From the NCBI GenBank assembly GCA_934045905.1, contig OW203773.1:17285246-17349245 (forward strand): DNA of 64,000 nucleotides. The letters run 5' to 3'. The stretch is from Leuctra nigra (lineage: Eukaryota > Arthropoda > Insecta > Plecoptera > Leuctridae). Below, piece after piece: positions 52,527 through 64,000 of this stretch. The notes beneath the pieces are model-generated. The model ran no database searches and was not told where the DNA came from. It was given only the letters and a program-made list of their open reading frames with translations. Each line of letters starts with the position of its first letter. Within the stretch, counting starts at the first letter, position 1. The translations under genes were made by a program, and so were the position numbers.

Positions 52527-55521
52527 ATGCACGTAATGGATGCACGTAATGGAGCCTTTTTGTGTGGTTTCTTGTTTCGTGTTGTTCTTGTTTCTTGTTG
52601 AGCCACCAATATTGACAAATTAACTCTATTTTAAATAATTAAATAAGTGTGACAAATGAAAAGTTGTAAACACCTAAAACTCTGAATATTAGTTATGGAG
52701 CCTTCACTGAATTTTACTATTTACTTAATTAACTGAATTTTACATAATTAAATAATTCGGATAAATTAAAAGCTGTGACAACCTTATGCACCCAGTAATG
52801 GAACCTTTTTTGTGTGGTTTCTAGTTTAGTAACTGAGCCACCAAGATTCTGTTGATTAGCATGACCACGAATTGTTTTATTGCACAACTTTACGTACAAC
52901 GTGTACATTGACAATCATTACTAGAGTCCAATGAGTATAATATTAAAAAGAGTAGCTATGTAATCGTTGAATGTATTCGGATTAACATTTTGAATATATA
53001 CACAAGAAGGTTAAACATTTTTTAAGTAAATAAAAAGATAAAAAATAAAACGTTTGTTACGGGGATCGAACCCGGCAACGCCGTGATCGAAGTCACTTGC
53101 CTCATGTGACCGAGCCAATTCGCCACACTGAAATATAAACCTGTGTAGTATATCAAAGAAGAAAGGTGGAGCGTAAAACGACGTGCGCAATTCCTGATTC
53201 CCTGATATCTTCAGTGTTCACGATGGCAACTGGCGTGCCGCGATTGCGATGTTTCGGTCTATTGATGATCTTCACAGCATCCCTGGACCTCTCATTTGAA
53301 TATATATCCATGAAGGTATCATCGCTTATACAAATTAAAAAATAATATATGAAAAAAAAAGTTTTCCGGGATCGGGAATCGAACGTGTTATGCAGATGTC
53401 GAAGCCAGCTGCCTTCCTAACATGAGCTATCAGTCCGATGGGAATTAGAGCCGCTGTTTAGTGTATCAAAGAAGAAGGGCGGAACGTAAATATTGATAAT
53501 TTTCCCACTTCCGGTTTAAATTTATTGATTTTTCTTGAAGTGGAGTGTCTAGCAATACATTGTCTTTATTGTTGCCAAATTTCAAAACTCTCAATGGACC
53601 CGTTTGACTTTTAAAATATTTAAAATTTAAAATTGTAATAACTTCACTTCCGGTCAAAATGTTTCAGATTTTCTTTCAAAGGGCACTGCTATAAATATGA
53701 CTCTATGTCTCTGCCAAATTTCAACTCTCTAGGACAAACCGTTCAACCTGTGGAGAGGGGCAAACAAATTGACCGTGCCTAACTAACTAACTAACATGAA
53801 AGTCAATCCTTGCATGTTTGAGGCCCAAAATTCACCCCGAAGGGATGATCGCAGCACTTTGATATTTGGTTAGGTGTTGTCAGGTGGCTAAATATACCCG
53901 ATAACCATGGTTTTCAACTTTCATTTCTAAATGCTTGCATGCGTACTGACACCCCGAAATCGGGCCCGAAGCGCTTGCAGTATAAGTCTGGTAGTAGCTC
54001 GCACGTTGTATTAGAGCAATACGAGGTCTACTTTTAAAACGCGGCGAGCTTACTACCACTACTGTATACTGCAAGCGCTTCGGGCCCGATTTCGGGGTGT
54101 CAGTACGCATGCAAGCATTTAGAAATGAAAGTTGAAAACCATGGTTATCGGGTATATTTAGCCACCTGACAACACCTAACCAAATATCAAAGTGCTGCGA
54201 TCATCCATCGGGGTGAATTTTGGGCCTCAAACATGCAAGGATTGACTTTCATGTTAGTTAGTTAGTTAGGCACGGTCAATTTGTTTGCCCCTCTCCACAG
54301 GTTGAACGGTTTGTCCTAGAGAGTTGAAATTTGGCAGAGACATAGAGTCATATTTATAGCAGTGCCCTTTGAAAGAAAATCTGAAACATTTTGACCGGAA
54401 GTGAAGTTATTACAATTTTAAATTTTAAATATTTTAAAAGTCAAACGGGTCCATTGAGAGTTTTGAAATTTGGCAACAATAAAGACAATGTATTGCTAGA
54501 CACTCCACTTCAAGAAAAATCAATAAATTTAAACCGGAAGTGGGAAAATTATCAATATTTACGTTCCGCCCTTCTTCTTTGATACACTAAACAGCGGCTC
54601 TAATTCCCATCGGACTGATAGCTCATGTTAGGAAGGCAGCTGGCTTCGACATCTGCATAACACGTTCGATTCCCGATCCCGGAAAACTTTTTTTTTCATA
54701 TATTATTTTTTAATTTGTATAAGCGATGATACCTTCATGGATATATATTCAAATGAGAGGTCCAGGGATGCTGTGAAGATCATCAATAGACCGAAACATC
54801 GCAATCGCGGCACGCCAGTTGCCATCGTGAACACTGAAGATATCAGGGAATCAGGAATTGCGCACGTCGTTTTACGCTCCACCTTTCTTCTTTGATATAC
54901 TACACAGGTTTATATTTCAGTGTGGCGAATTGGCTCGGTCACATGAGGCAAGTGACTTCGATCACGGCGTTGCCGGGTTCGATCCCCGTAACAAACGTTT
55001 TATTTTTTATCTTTTTATTTACTTAAAAAATGTTTAACCTTCTTGTGTATATATTCAAAATGTTAATCCGAATACATTCAACGATTACATAGCTACTCTT
55101 TTTAATATTATACTCATTGGACTCTAGTAATGATTGTCAATGTACACGTTGTACGTAAAGTTGTGCAATAAAACAATTCGTGGTCATGCTAATCAACAGA
55201 ATCTTGGTGGCTCAGTTACTAAACTAGAAACCACACAAAAAAGGTTCCATTACTGGGTGCATAAGGTTGTCACAGCTTTTAATTTATCCGAATTATTTAA
55301 TTATGTAAAATTCAGTTAATTAAGTAAATAGTAAAATTCAGTGAAGGCTCCATAACTAATATTCAGAGTATTAGGTGTTTACAACTTTTCATTTGTCACA
55401 CTTATTTAATTATTTAAAATAGAGTTAATTTGTCAATATTGGTGGCTCAACAAGAAACAAGAACAACACGAAACAAGAAACCAGACAAAAAGGCTCCATT
55501 ACGTGCATCCATTACGTGCAT
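52527..55521. repeat. 3.0 kb near-perfect palindrome
   Basis: The left arm 52527-53985 and right arm about 54064-55521 are inverted copies centred at 54024. Two open frames of 61 and 63 codons have identical translations in both arms. One clear indel is visible (ACCCCGAAGGGATG versus ACCCCGATGGATG). Each arm contains two tRNA-like modules with box B words GGTTCGATCCC and GTTCGATTCCC. The arm sequence is related to 6925-8375. The centre looks like the same sequence with small deletions (GCAGTATAAGTCTGGTAGTAGC against GCAGTATACAGTAGTGGTAG). Real foldback duplication or assembly artefact cannot be decided from sequence alone. Confidence 0.95.
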
Positions 55522-56689
55522 AAGGTTCTAAAATTAATTTAATTATTTTAATTATGCTAATTTGTCAATCTTGATGAAAATAATGACTTTCAACAATGGA
55601 GTGCAATTTGTAGGATAGGAACTGCATAACAAAACAAGTTACCCACTCGTTAAGTGAGTCTCCTTTTCGCTCCTTAGGCACGGGTGGCTGATTTTGTTTG
55701 TTTGTAAGGTCACCTGTAAATTGTAATGTTTGAGAAAAAGTTTGAGTCCATTTCTGGCGATTCCGAGAAAACAATTAAAAACTGTCTCCAGTCCAGGATT
55801 GATTTTTTGCAAACTTTTAATACCAAATGGGTAGGTAATTTTAAACGACAAAAAATATTAATAAGGTACCTATATATTATGGTTAATGACGCTCAACAGT
55901 GAGGTTATCAGCGAATAATATTAATATATATTAATATTTTTATAATATTAATTATAAAAGCATATAGACAATATATTTCAATTTGAAGAAATATATTGGA
56001 ATTTGATATTTCAATTTGAAATTTGAAATCTCTGGATCTCTGGATACCATTTTCCTTATTTTTTTTGTTCAAGAAAGGGTGTCAGTCCAGGGATTTCAAA
56101 TTGAAATATAATTGGCTATATGGTTTTGTAATTAATATTTTATTTGTCATTAAAATAATTCTTTTGTTATTAACTATTATTTAAAGTAGGTAAGTTACAA
56201 GTAAGTATAAGTATAAGTATTTATAAGTAATTTTTTTTTAAACAGTCAATATCACTTTTTTTATAGATTGACGCCCTTTCTTGAATAAGTGATTCATGCC
56301 CAATACAGGTCAAATAAGTTTTTTCTTCATCAATCTGAAATTTTGCACACATGACCAACCAAATGTTATGCAGACCCCCCATTCTTTCAAAATCCCCCAA
56401 TAGGATAAAATTTAAAAGAATTGCCAATTGGGTCTGATTAGGCTGCCACTGATTAGCAAGCCCCAAAAAAGTCCAAAAGTCTGAAATTTCTCAAGAAAAA
56501 GTTGAAAAGGTATTGAATTGAAATGGCTGAAGTCTGAAAAGGTATATGTATCGAGGAATAAGTTTGAAGGACCAATAAAATAATACAAATAGGTACAAAA
56601 GAATACAATATAAAAATCAAATATTTCAGACAAATGGGTCAAGAAATTATCATTGTTTCAATTCTATAATTGTAATAATAATCATTCGC
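55522..56689. other. Intergenic, AT-rich
   Basis: No gene seen. The word ATTATGGTTAATGACGCTCAACAG near 55877 resembles similar text at 29371 and 50826. Confidence 0.4.
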
Positions 56690-56945
56690 CCGGTTCCATA
56701 GTTGGGTCGGGGGTGGCCAAGGCCACCACTTGCTAGGTCCTCGGACTCCTGAGCCAGCTGGCCAAGCTTGACTCTTCCTCTTCTTCTTTCTTCCCCACCA
56801 GCTTCTTCCACTTCTTCCTGTCTTCCCACCAACTCTCCTCTTCTACTTCTTCCCACTTCTCCAGTCTCTCTCGCACATCCTCTGCTACCACTTCTCCCTC
56901 CGTCTTCCCACTCTCCTTTTGCCACTCCTGGCCACTTCTATAACT
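56670..56945 (-). repeat. Dispersed repeat with ATTATTA tail, copy 1
   Basis: Matches 62520-62710 in the same orientation: CCCGGTTCCATAGTTGGGTCG, then AGCTGGCCA and a TCTTCC/TTCTTCC-rich stretch. On the minus strand it ends in GATTATTATTA, suggesting the 3' end of a SINE or RTE-like retroposon. The purine-rich minus-strand frames here are compositional. Confidence 0.65.
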
Positions 56946-58015
56946 GTATCCATCCAAATTCATCCATATAAAAAAATTAAAAGTATAAGCACCATACCAC
57001 TGCATCTGGGATATTACTCTGTCGAGAATCTGATATGGACTAGACAATGCAGAGCAGCGCGAGACCTTCACCGCAGCCTTAGAAGACCACGAGAACCCCT
57101 CATCAGCCGCCTGGCCGACGTCTTACCAACTCGGAACAATACATGCGGCACCATTCGGAATAAAATGACCACCTTGTTCTTGTAAATAATCCTCCCAATC
57201 CACTTCGGATTTGTGTATAAAGAATTATTGTTACTCAGCGGCCGATAAGAGTGAAGAGAATCTATGGATGATCGCTAATCAGACGAGAAACAATAAAAAG
57301 CAGATGTTGCACATCAACGACGATACGCGTTTCATTGAGCGGTTTCCTACATATAAAATAATAAGACATCATGATTTCACGATATTTATTGAAAATACAA
57401 GTTGAGTCTTTACAAATCACAATTTCTTCTGAACACAAAATATCCACTTTGATATACTATAATGGAAATAAGCTCATCATTATTGTGAAGATATATCCGA
57501 CATATCCAATATTGCGGCAATTCTGTCCGACTTTTACAAAAATACACGAATATCGTCGACATATAACAACTAGGTATGATAAATTTACAATCACTTGATA
57601 CGTATCACATACCTTTCAACATTTGGAACACTTATGTACTATACAGTTCAAACGAGTACCTATACATAGTAGGTTCGTACATATTTAAATCTTAATTCAC
57701 ATAAGATAATACATAATTAATATGGCTCCTTACATTTTCAGGAATAGGCTATTATTTATTTATTCATAGAGTTATTATGTATGATGATTCTTAACTAGGG
57801 AAAATGTAAAAAAGGTTGGAGTTGGTACAAACTAAGAAAAGAATCAACAAAAAGTTTTATTCTTTGGATATGATCAGTTGTTCCATTTGGAAGCAAACAG
57901 CGAATTCATTTTTGTTTACGGAATTTGAATTTAAAAGTACCTATGTATATATAACTCAAAAGAAGGTTAAATGTATGAATAATCAAGTAATGGAGCACAT
58001 TTAAATGTAGATGTT
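56946..58015. other. Intergenic, no supported gene
   Basis: A plus-strand stretch at 57030-57185 has more balanced base composition (CAGAGCAGCGCGAGACCTTC) and may be an old coding or retroposon fragment, but no family is recognised. Confidence 0.3.
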
Positions 58016-58459
58016 CCAGAGTGAATGGAAAACACAGCCTTCTAAGATGAATAGTGTATCCACTGAACGCATTTAACATTGGGCCGAATGTAGATGATTT
58101 TGGGCGGCGAGTTTGATTGTCTTTCGTTCGTAGCGCTAGTCTACGCTGCGGTCAAAGTTTCAACTAGGAAATTTTATTCTAATTTCTCATTCAAAATGCC
58201 ATTTTAGGAACATATTTTGAATTATTTTTATATTATTATTTAAATAAAACAACTTTGGTTTAATAAATGCAATAACAAAGGGTAAATAAGATAATAAAAA
58301 CTAAACACTATGTAGTTCTCCCATATGCCGCCAGGATCGCGTCGTTCTTGAGACAGTTCAAGGTCATATTTTATTCTCAAAAAATGTTACACGTTTTTGC
58401 GCTCAGTGGAAACACTATTCATTTTATGTATACAAGGCTGTGTTTTCCATTCACTCTGG
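58016..58459. mobile_element. 444-bp inverted-repeat MITE
   Basis: CCAGAGTGAATGGAAAACAC at 58016 continues into CAGCCTT. Its complement ends at 58459. A further GAATAGTGT is mirrored inside. ATGTT is present directly on both sides (58011-58015 and 58460-58464). Confidence 0.85.
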
Positions 58460-60403
58460 ATGTTCTTCCATTTTGCTGTTGGCACTGATATTATCATAGT
58501 GAAATATAAGCACCGTAATACATGTTACTTTTATATTAAAAAAAAATAAAATTATATTAATATGCAAGTACCAACCTAGATGTCCAAAATGGATAAAAAA
58601 TATTTGACGTTACTCTCAGTAAAACGTACTTACTATATATATGTATATATATATAGATATATGTACCCTGTAAACATTTTGAGAATAACTAGTAGTTTTT
58701 TAAGACTACTACAATACACAAACCTAACAAAGTAATTTAAATATTTTTAAATTTCAAAAGCGAGAACAAAGTATATTTCAATAGTACAAGTAAAAGCATA
58801 TGTTACTTAAATACTGAAAGTAAAAGTACACCAGAATCTTCTTTATTAAATATTGGAAAGGCCAATGCGAATGCTGTTTTAAACTTTTATGATATAATTT
58901 TCCAAACTAAGCTACTTCATAAAATCCTTACAATTAACAAGCCACTTGGCAATTCCTCGATTTCTAAAAACTAAAAGGCCACGAAGCCAAGTTTTTATGC
59001 AATAATATGCAATAATAAAACAACGTTATCACAAAATAATTTGGCCGCAAGTGTGATGCTAAAAACATAAGTCGTTGACAAAAAAAAAAGATATTACAAT
59101 TACCTACTTCTACAACACTAAATACTCAACAAATACACATGATTATATTGAATTAATATGGCAATATTATACATTTCACTAGTAATGGACTTTGAAATTT
59201 TCAGTTTACGTGACAATTGTGATACATTTACTGATTACGTATGGTATCATTTTCTGCTAATATGTTGCAGATGAACTACTGACAAGAGGGACTTACCTAA
59301 TGTTTAACATAAACCCGAAGAACGGAATGTAAAACCACAGATGATAGATTTCATCTACGTTAGATCATGTTAAAAAACTAACTTGGAAAAATATAAATTA
59401 GTACTTGGTAAATTAAATGTAGAGTGACATTTAATGGTAATGTGTCACAGAGGTAAATAACGTCAAGTCCACAGCACTAGAAACAATGTAAGACATTGTC
59501 AATTGTTACCCTGTATTTTCTCAAACCAAAATTGACATGAATTTGACAAATATCAACGTTCAACAAATTTTAATTGATTTTGATTGTTTGCGCATTTCAA
59601 TTTGGCATTAATCTTTACAAAATATACTCCTACAGTAAGAACTAATGAACTACCAGCATAAAAGTAATTTTTCATGACACTTTTCAGAAAAATTGTGATG
59701 TTCAACATTGTTTTTTCCGTTGCATTATATAAAACGTTTTTTAATATATGCTCCTATGAATTGAAACTGTAAAACCTACACTAACGGCAGGTGTACTAAA
59801 CGTTCTTCAGACGTCACAATCGGTATAGAAGAGAACGGGAATAGAATCAACATAAAAGACTCCTTTCTGGAGATATTTATATGCGCTAAGAACGTAAACT
59901 GTTCAACCATATAAAGTTACGAAAACCAAACCGTAGTTAGTAATATAATAACTAAAGTTTTTGACATTTGTGACATTTTAATTTATTTGTAAAAGTTGAA
60001 TACATAATGTTGCTAACGGAAAACTGAAAATTCACTTAAACTTCCCACAAATATTAGATATAACAAAATACTACAAAACTAAAACTGAACAAAATAAATA
60101 AAATATAGTTAAATAGCTGCTTTTATGCTGCTTAGGTATCATAACCGTTCTTAAACATAATGTCTTTCGTAGGAACAAAGTTAAACAACGGTAAAACTAA
60201 TCTTCTCAACACGGTAAAAACCTCTATATCCGGTTCGTCTTTGGATACCTAGCAAATAAAAAGGTATCGTTTGCAAACCAGAGGCCCACAATTAAATAAT
60301 ACCTGACTACAACTCACTTTTTGTCACAAATCAATTACAAAGGATTTACCTCGAACACTTTGACTCAGTCATGGCGATCTAAAACTCCTCGCCGAACGAA
60401 GAT
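58460..60403. other. Intergenic or 3' UTR, AT-rich
   Basis: No gene or clear repeat seen. If the exon at 60404-60613 is terminal, its 3' UTR would extend into this region. Confidence 0.4.
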
Positions 60404-60613
60404 CTATGATTCATCATCGGAACAAAGATCTATGATTGGGATATCGCTCGTGATGATCTGGGGAGTCAGAAGTTTTGCGATGTAATCGACTTCTTTTGCA
60501 ATCGCGGTCGGTGAGACCTCTTTTGGTGGCGGCCGTGCGAACTTCTGACGATAGCCTGGAAATGCGACACACACTTTAGCCACGGGCTTGTACTTCACAG
60601 CTTCAAGTCTTAA
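60404..60613 (-). CDS. Candidate terminal exon ending in a SUMO-interaction-like motif
   Basis: About 69 codons of non-repeat protein-like sequence (VKYKPVAKVCVAFPGYRQKF, RPPPKEVSPTAIAKEVDYIA) ending in DIPIIDLCSDDES and a stop. IIDLCSDDE fits the hydrophobic-acidic pattern of SUMO-interacting motifs. The open frame continues upstream into the TTAA MITE that starts at 60614, so the true exon start is unclear. The acceptor may be lost, or the MITE may supply it. It is on the same strand as the exons at 62141 and 63370 and could belong to the same gene. Confidence 0.45.
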   Translation of the reverse strand, partial: LRLEAVKYKPVAKVCVAFPGYRQKFARPPPKEVSPTAIAKEVDYIAKLLTPQIITSDIPIIDLCSDDES

Positions 60614-61493
60614 GGTGATACAAGCACTCGGCCGTTTTAGAAAATTGAGAGAGAAAAATTGTTGCATAAGTGGGTGTAACTTTGATTGGATGTTCACATG
60701 ATCAGTCTGATTGTATATTAGTAGCACTTTTTCATTTTTGCTTGGTGCCTTGTTAATTAGGCGCCGGTTATTCAACAAAACCGCGCAAAACTATGAAATT
60801 TCCGATCCGATTGGAGACAAACCCGTTAACCGATTGCTCTCAAATTTTAATCATGATTAGATGAAATACAACCTTAGGGTTCACTTGGCACATTCTTGAA
60901 ATTTAATTTGATACGACATCCAGCGATACAAGCAAATTCAAAATAGCTAATTTTTCAACAAAAATCCACCTATTATTACTAATTAAAGGTGGGCTATCAC
61001 GGTTGAGCCCCAATTTTTTTATTATTCAAAAAACATGATGACATTAGGCATGCAATCACAGCGGCGAAAACTAGAGCTCTGTAGGATATTCCTAAACGAA
61101 GTTACAGCACAACGAAGACGGATAGGGGGTGGGGGTAACGCGTCACTCACACCCAACTCAGCCGTAAAAGCCTGTAAAGGTTGGGTGGGACCTACGTCAC
61201 AAAATCCAGGTTTTTCAAATTTCGCGGGGCTCTAGCGCCTGAACCAAACATCACATCGCGTTCTAGACATTCAACTTCTGGTTACAATATATACAATATT
61301 TTCAACTTTATGACCATGACAGCCCACCTTTAACGCAACAAAAAATTAAAAATGTACCAAGGGTTAACCTTAAGTTTGTCTTTTATCTAATAACGATTAA
61401 AATTTCAAATCATTTTGTAAACCCATTTTGTCTCCAATCGCATGCAAAAAAGTGTCTACAAAATGCAGCAAAATCGCTCGCGCTTGCAGCACC
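60614..61493. mobile_element. MITE with TTAA target, copy 2, carrying a nested MITE
   Basis: The ends GGTGATACAAGCACTCGG and the complement of GGTGCTGCAAGCGCGAGCG are flanked by TTAA at 60610-60613 and 61494-61497. Without the nested element it is about 533 bp, matching 43939-44466 (528 bp) in inverted orientation. Confidence 0.9.
60987..61329. mobile_element. 343-bp MITE, TTAA target, nested
   Basis: AGGTGGGCTATCACGGTT and the complement of AGGTGGGCTGTCATGGTC are the ends. TTAA is duplicated (60983-60986 and 61330-61333). The related MITE at 43939-44466 shows the region without this insert. A small open frame inside (61035-61235) is not a gene. Confidence 0.92.
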
Positions 61494-62140
61494 TTAAGGA
61501 ATCAGAAAGATCGCTTGCCAGAATTATTAAGCTAATATCGGAGTGGAAGTAAAGGGATTCCGAAGAGTGGAATTTGTTTTAAATTCTTAAGATAGGGTGC
61601 TGGTAAAAGTGTGCAGACAATATAATTTCAAATTCTTCGAATTAAGAAATAAGACGCTCTTTAACTATTTGAAGGTTTCCTATGCCTTACTACTCTAGGA
61701 AACCTTCAAACAATGAAAATACATTTAAAATAAGATATTTTATGCAATTTAAGATGTTTCTTATTTTGAGAAAAATATGAACTTAGATTGTTTGAATTTT
61801 TTCCATACTAAGGTCAAGGAAACAAAAAAATATACTTCCTAATTCCAAGAATTTTAATTTTAAATTAGAGTGTTCGCGCAATGGTGCCCGTCCGCGCACT
61901 GTTACCGGCACCCTATTATCTGTGTAAGGGAGAAGAAAAGTGGAAAATTCAATATATTTTGAAACTGATTAAAACAGTAACTAATAGGTTGTACTACTGA
62001 ATAAATACTCGCTAATAAACAGGTCATTAAGCATTCCAAAAAGATTAAAAAACCAACGTGGGGGTTCGAAAATAGAACACATTGGCGCAGTTTGGTTCCG
62101 ACTGGGTTTCGAACCGGTTCGTACAACTCTAAGAACTCAC

Positions 62141-62501
62141 TGTCTTCCAAGTCCCTGGCCTGCTTCCACTTCTCCCTGCGCGTGAACGAGTACAGATGGA
62201 TGCTTTTGTATTTCTGCATGAGATGCTTGATGGTGTGCCAGGGCGGCCTGACGATGGGCACATTCGACGGGAGGCAGAAGCGGTCGACCTTCTCCAGCGC
62301 CTTCATCATGGGGCTGAACGGCGGCCGCTTCTGCCGCAACCGCAGAGCCACGCCCAGTTCACAGGACAACGGGATCCCGCGTAAGGGGGAGACGCCTTTG
62401 CAGGAGTCGTACCGGATGCGGGCCGGCGCCGGGGGAAGCGCGGGCGGCGGCGCCACGGGTGGCGGATCCGTGCAGAGCTCAAAGTGCTGCAGGAACTGGC
62501 T
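62141..62501 (-). CDS. Internal exon of an unidentified host gene
   Basis: 361 nt, acceptor CTCGTATTTCAG at 62502, proposed donor ACA/GTGAGT at 62140. It encodes SQFLQHFELC, a Pro/Ala-rich linker, RYDSCKGVSPLRGIPLSC, then PPFSPMMKALEKVDRFCLP, PWHTIKHLMQKYKS and YSFTRREKWKQARDLED. The GC content is much higher than in the surroundings, as expected of a conserved exon. Phase 0 at the 5' side agrees with the upstream exon at 63370-63474. The open frame continues past the donor to 61902, so another end is possible. I do not recognise the gene. Confidence 0.65.
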
Positions 62502-62519
62502 CTGAAATACGAGATCGCC

Positions 62520-62710
62520 ATAATAATAATCTTTCTCCCGGTTCCAAAAGTTGGGTCGAGGGGTGGCGAGGCCACCATTTACTAGGGCCCGGACTCCTAT
62601 GCTAGCTGGCCAGGCTTGGCTCTTCCTCTTCGTTCTTCTTCTCTACCAGGTTTTTTCCACTTTTTCCTTTCTTCCCACCACCTTCCTTCCTCCACTTCTT
62701 CCCGCTTATC
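62520..62710 (-). repeat. Dispersed repeat with ATTATTA tail, copy 2
   Basis: Same family as 56670-56945. It lies in the intron between the exons at 62141-62501 and 63370-63474, only about 20 bp from the splice acceptor, so its ATTATTA tail (minus strand) sits at the polypyrimidine/branch-point side. Confidence 0.65.
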
Positions 62711-62892
62711 CAGAACATAAATAATTAAAATATCCTGTGTTCATAAAAAGTAGATGCAGCCAACTTTATTACAAACTTTATCCTAATTTTAGCTTGCTTA
62801 ACATATCGCCAGGTTTCTGCAGAAACTACTCACATTTTGTGAAAATTTAGTTCAAAAGCACTAACTTCTAGAAGATTATTTTTAACTCTACA

Positions 62893-62925
62893 ATAACCCC
62901 CCCCCCCCCCTCCCCCCTCCCCAAA
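62893..62925. repeat. Poly-C low-complexity run
   Basis: C-run interrupted by a few T bases. Confidence 0.95.
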
Positions 62926-63369
62926 AAAAATAAGTGTTTTTGTGGGAGCAATTTATTTATTGCCTGAAAACAGACAATATCTACTTATTAAACTGAACAA
63001 CAACACCTATTTTACTTTTCTACAAGTGTACTGAGCAAGTGTATAAGTGTAAGTGTACTTCATGTTCAAGTGTACATGAAGTACTGAGCAGCAACCAATC
63101 AGACACCAGCTTACCTGTTATTTGCAGTAATTTTCAAACAAATTAAAACGTAGCATTAACATTGATTAACATTTGAAATTAAGAGCAAAAGCTCGATTTG
63201 GGTCCGATTCACTGGAAACATTTTCGAAATCGTCACATCCCTAATTAAATATTTATATCTAGCCCAGAATTTAAACTCTAGCAAATGTAGACAGAATTTT
63301 CTTGCTACCCTCCCTGTACGTATCATCACTATTAATGAGAGTAATCTGTCATGGAGCATTCGCACCCAC

Positions 63370-63474
63370 CTTTTCAACTGCTAGCTGGTCGATAGGAACT
63401 TCTTGTGGAGTTGTCGGCTGATTGTTGTGGTAGAATCGTTCGATGAGGTCGCGATAGATTTGCTCACGCTCGAT
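63370..63474 (-). CDS. Internal exon of an unidentified host gene
   Basis: 105 nt (35 codons), acceptor GTTATATTCCAG, donor AAG/GTGGGT, phase 0 at both ends. The peptide IEREQIYRDLIERFYHNN continues with QPTTPQEVPIDQLAVEK. It is helical, then Pro-containing. The phase and strand fit the exon at 62141-62501. Further 5' exons would lie beyond the window. Confidence 0.7.
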
Positions 63475-63557
63475 CTGGAATATAACGCACAAGTCACGAG
63501 GGATTCAAGGTCAAATTCTATGTCTTCAACATCGCACAAGAGGTCGAAGGAGGTTAA

Positions 63558-63940
63558 GAGGGCTGAGTAGTGAGTGTGGCCTTGAAGAGTTTTTAATCGA
63601 TTCATATCAATATTTTTACATATTATGTAATTGTTAACAAAATAGGGCTTTGTAAAAGTATTCAGAACAGTTCAATGAAAATAATTTCATAGTTATGAAT
63701 AAGTTACTAGTTTTATTTTGTCCAACAGATGTTTAGTGCCCGAAAATTAGTAAAATTGTGGCACTTAACATCTGTTGGACAAAATAAAACTAATAACATA
63801 TTCCAAACTATGAAATTATTTTCATTGAACTGTTAGAATACGGGTACAAAGCCCTATTTTGTTAACAATTACATTGGTAAAAGATATTGATAAAAATCGA
63901 TTAAAAAACTCTTCAAGGTCAAACTCAATACCCAGCCGCC
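63558..63940. mobile_element. 383-bp foldback MITE, TTAA target, copy 2
   Basis: The ends GAGGGCTGAGTAGTGAGT and the complement of GGCGGCTGGGTATTGAGT; TTAA precedes it (63554-63557) and GTAA follows, one base off. The whole length is palindromic and matches 35426-35806. Confidence 0.88.
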
Positions 63941-64000
63941 GTAAGAAGAATCAAGATTTAATTTAAGTGAGAAATTACAAGAAGAATAACGTAACTACCT

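Noticed and set aside
56650..57071. Glu/Arg-rich minus-strand frames
   Set aside because: They read through a TTCTTCC-rich segment of a dispersed repeat. Low complexity explains the open frames.

Overview
This window looks like an arthropod nuclear chromosome, most likely an insect and possibly a hemipteran. It is AT-rich and intron-bearing, with poly-pyrimidine 3' splice sites, single-copy exons of spliced genes and very dense eukaryotic transposable elements (RTE and other non-LTR, Ty3/Gypsy, Helitron, hAT-, Harbinger-, TTAA- and TA-type elements). Species assignment is inference. No rRNA, CRISPR or bacterial operon structure was seen.

The main protein-coding content is a four-member family of secreted glycine-rich proteins, spread over the first 41 kb. 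Copy A (about 293-3838, minus) is a pseudogene split by a 1.34 kb foldback element. Copy B (17400-19445, minus) is intact and ends in a long Lys/Thr/Pro repeat tail. Copy C (29410-33267, minus) and copy D (37035-41092, plus) are large and lie head to head. All share a short N-terminal module (IYNxxSSY...LYNVAxLxDWG...QGLV) and four short glycine-rich blocks. C and D add a long helical C-terminal region. A central stretch of C and D is almost identical while both flanks are diverged, the pattern expected of gene conversion. I do not recognise the family and assign no function.

Other host-like genes: a single LU (Ly6/uPAR) domain, probably GPI-anchored, protein exon at 49676-50194; two well-bounded exons of an unidentified gene at 62141-62501 and 63370-63474 (minus), possibly with a terminal exon at 60404-60613; and three candidate exons at 45475-47939 (minus) that lie inside a transposon-like unit.

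Mobile elements are heavily nested. An RTE-type retrotransposon (about 9480-16822) is split by a young 5 kb Ty3/Gypsy element with 171-bp LTRs and a GTACA target duplication. That element has itself been hit by a hairpin insert. A second RTE (about 23983-27160, minus) sits beside a palindrome carrying a hammerhead-ribozyme-like Penelope motif. A non-autonomous Helitron (43090-48836) is split by a 5.2 kb terminal-inverted-repeat unit. A nearly perfect 3.0 kb palindrome occupies 52527-55521, and a single-copy relative of one arm is at 6925-8375. Many short MITEs have target duplications readable by eye (TTAA, TAA/TTA, TA, 8-bp hAT, 5-bp).

The remaining sequence (parts of 3.8-4.7, 19.5-21, 22-23.5, 41-43, 48.8-49.6, 55.5-60.4 and 62.7-63.4 kb) is AT-rich intergenic or intronic DNA in which I see no gene.
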